Part shown: positions 5,597 through 5,713 of the stretch, piece by piece
Position numbering within the stretch: position 1 is the stretch's first letter
Layout: each line of letters begins with the position of its first letter
NCBI GenBank assembly: GCA_003533545.1
Contig: DQEK01000041.1
Span: 1 to 5,713, forward strand
Length of the DNA stretch: 5,713 nt
From: Acidobacteriota bacterium
Lineage (GTDB): Bacteria > Acidobacteriota > Vicinamibacteria > Vicinamibacterales > UBA8438
Reading direction: 5' to 3'
Notes under the pieces: model-generated
The model's database searches: none
Seen by the model: only the letters and a program-made list of their open reading frames with translations
Told to the model about the DNA's origin: nothing
Program-made: the position numbers and the translations under genes

Positions 5597-5713
5597 TCGT
5601 ATAGTGTTGAGTCAGTCCGGCACACTCGTGCGTTGCGTTCTTCCTGTTCGGTCGTGGGGATTCGCCAGCGCTTGGGTCTCGGCTCCCCAGCGGTAAAGAC
5701 TCACACAATTAAG
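5597..5713. other. Right edge, no supported gene
   Basis: These 117 bases follow the medium-subunit stop. An imperfect stem, CGCTTGGG (5669-5676) with CCCCAGCG (5685-5692), has one mismatch and an eight-base loop. No T-run follows, so it is a weak terminator candidate. TATAGT (5600-5605) matches the -10 consensus at 5 of 6 positions but has no convincing -35. The medium-subunit frame stays open after its TAG to the window edge, without a credible start and ribosome site. Confidence 0.4.

Noticed and set aside
5654..5713. Possible GTG start of a downstream gene
   Set aside because: No Shine-Dalgarno sequence, and only 20 codons are visible, with no recognisable motif.

Overview
The window is GC-rich bacterial DNA with compact genes, Shine-Dalgarno sites and a GTG start. 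It cannot be assigned to a phylum by eye. Two candidate -10 elements (TAGGAT, TAGGCT) fit the loose TAnnnT pattern of GC-rich bacteria such as Actinobacteria, but similar gene sets also occur in Acidobacteria, Chloroflexi and Proteobacteria.

Layout. Positions 1-90 hold only the end of an open frame and a GC-rich inverted repeat. A DUF1326 protein gene lies on the minus strand (91-693). A divergent, non-coding region of about 360 bases (694-1056) carries a candidate promoter for each side and several small inverted repeats. Next, on the plus strand, is a 252-residue, probably membrane-bound protein with an HEGGH zinc-protease motif (1057-1815). After a 92-base gap with a candidate promoter and two adjoining dyads, three tightly coupled plus-strand genes follow: an iron-sulfur small subunit (1908-2369), a molybdopterin large subunit (2373-4739) and an FAD medium subunit (4736-5596). 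The last 117 bases carry no supported gene.

Function. The three-gene operon encodes a complete molybdenum hydroxylase of the xanthine dehydrogenase / CO dehydrogenase family. The large subunit would oxidise a substrate at Mo-molybdopterin. Electrons would then pass through the two [2Fe-2S] clusters of the small subunit to FAD in the medium subunit. The large subunit has the AYRGAGR signature of form II 'CoxL-like' proteins, not the Cys-containing AYxCSFR of true CO dehydrogenases. The S-L-M gene order also matches form II. It should therefore not be annotated as a proven CO dehydrogenase, and its substrate is open. No maturation gene (coxD, coxE, coxF, coxG or xdhC type) is in the window.

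The DUF1326 protein and the HEGGH protein have no known link to the operon. The points most worth a second look are the regulatory architecture in front of the operon, the orphan substrate and the uncharacterised HEGGH protein. I see no RNA gene, insertion sequence, CRISPR array or phage element.
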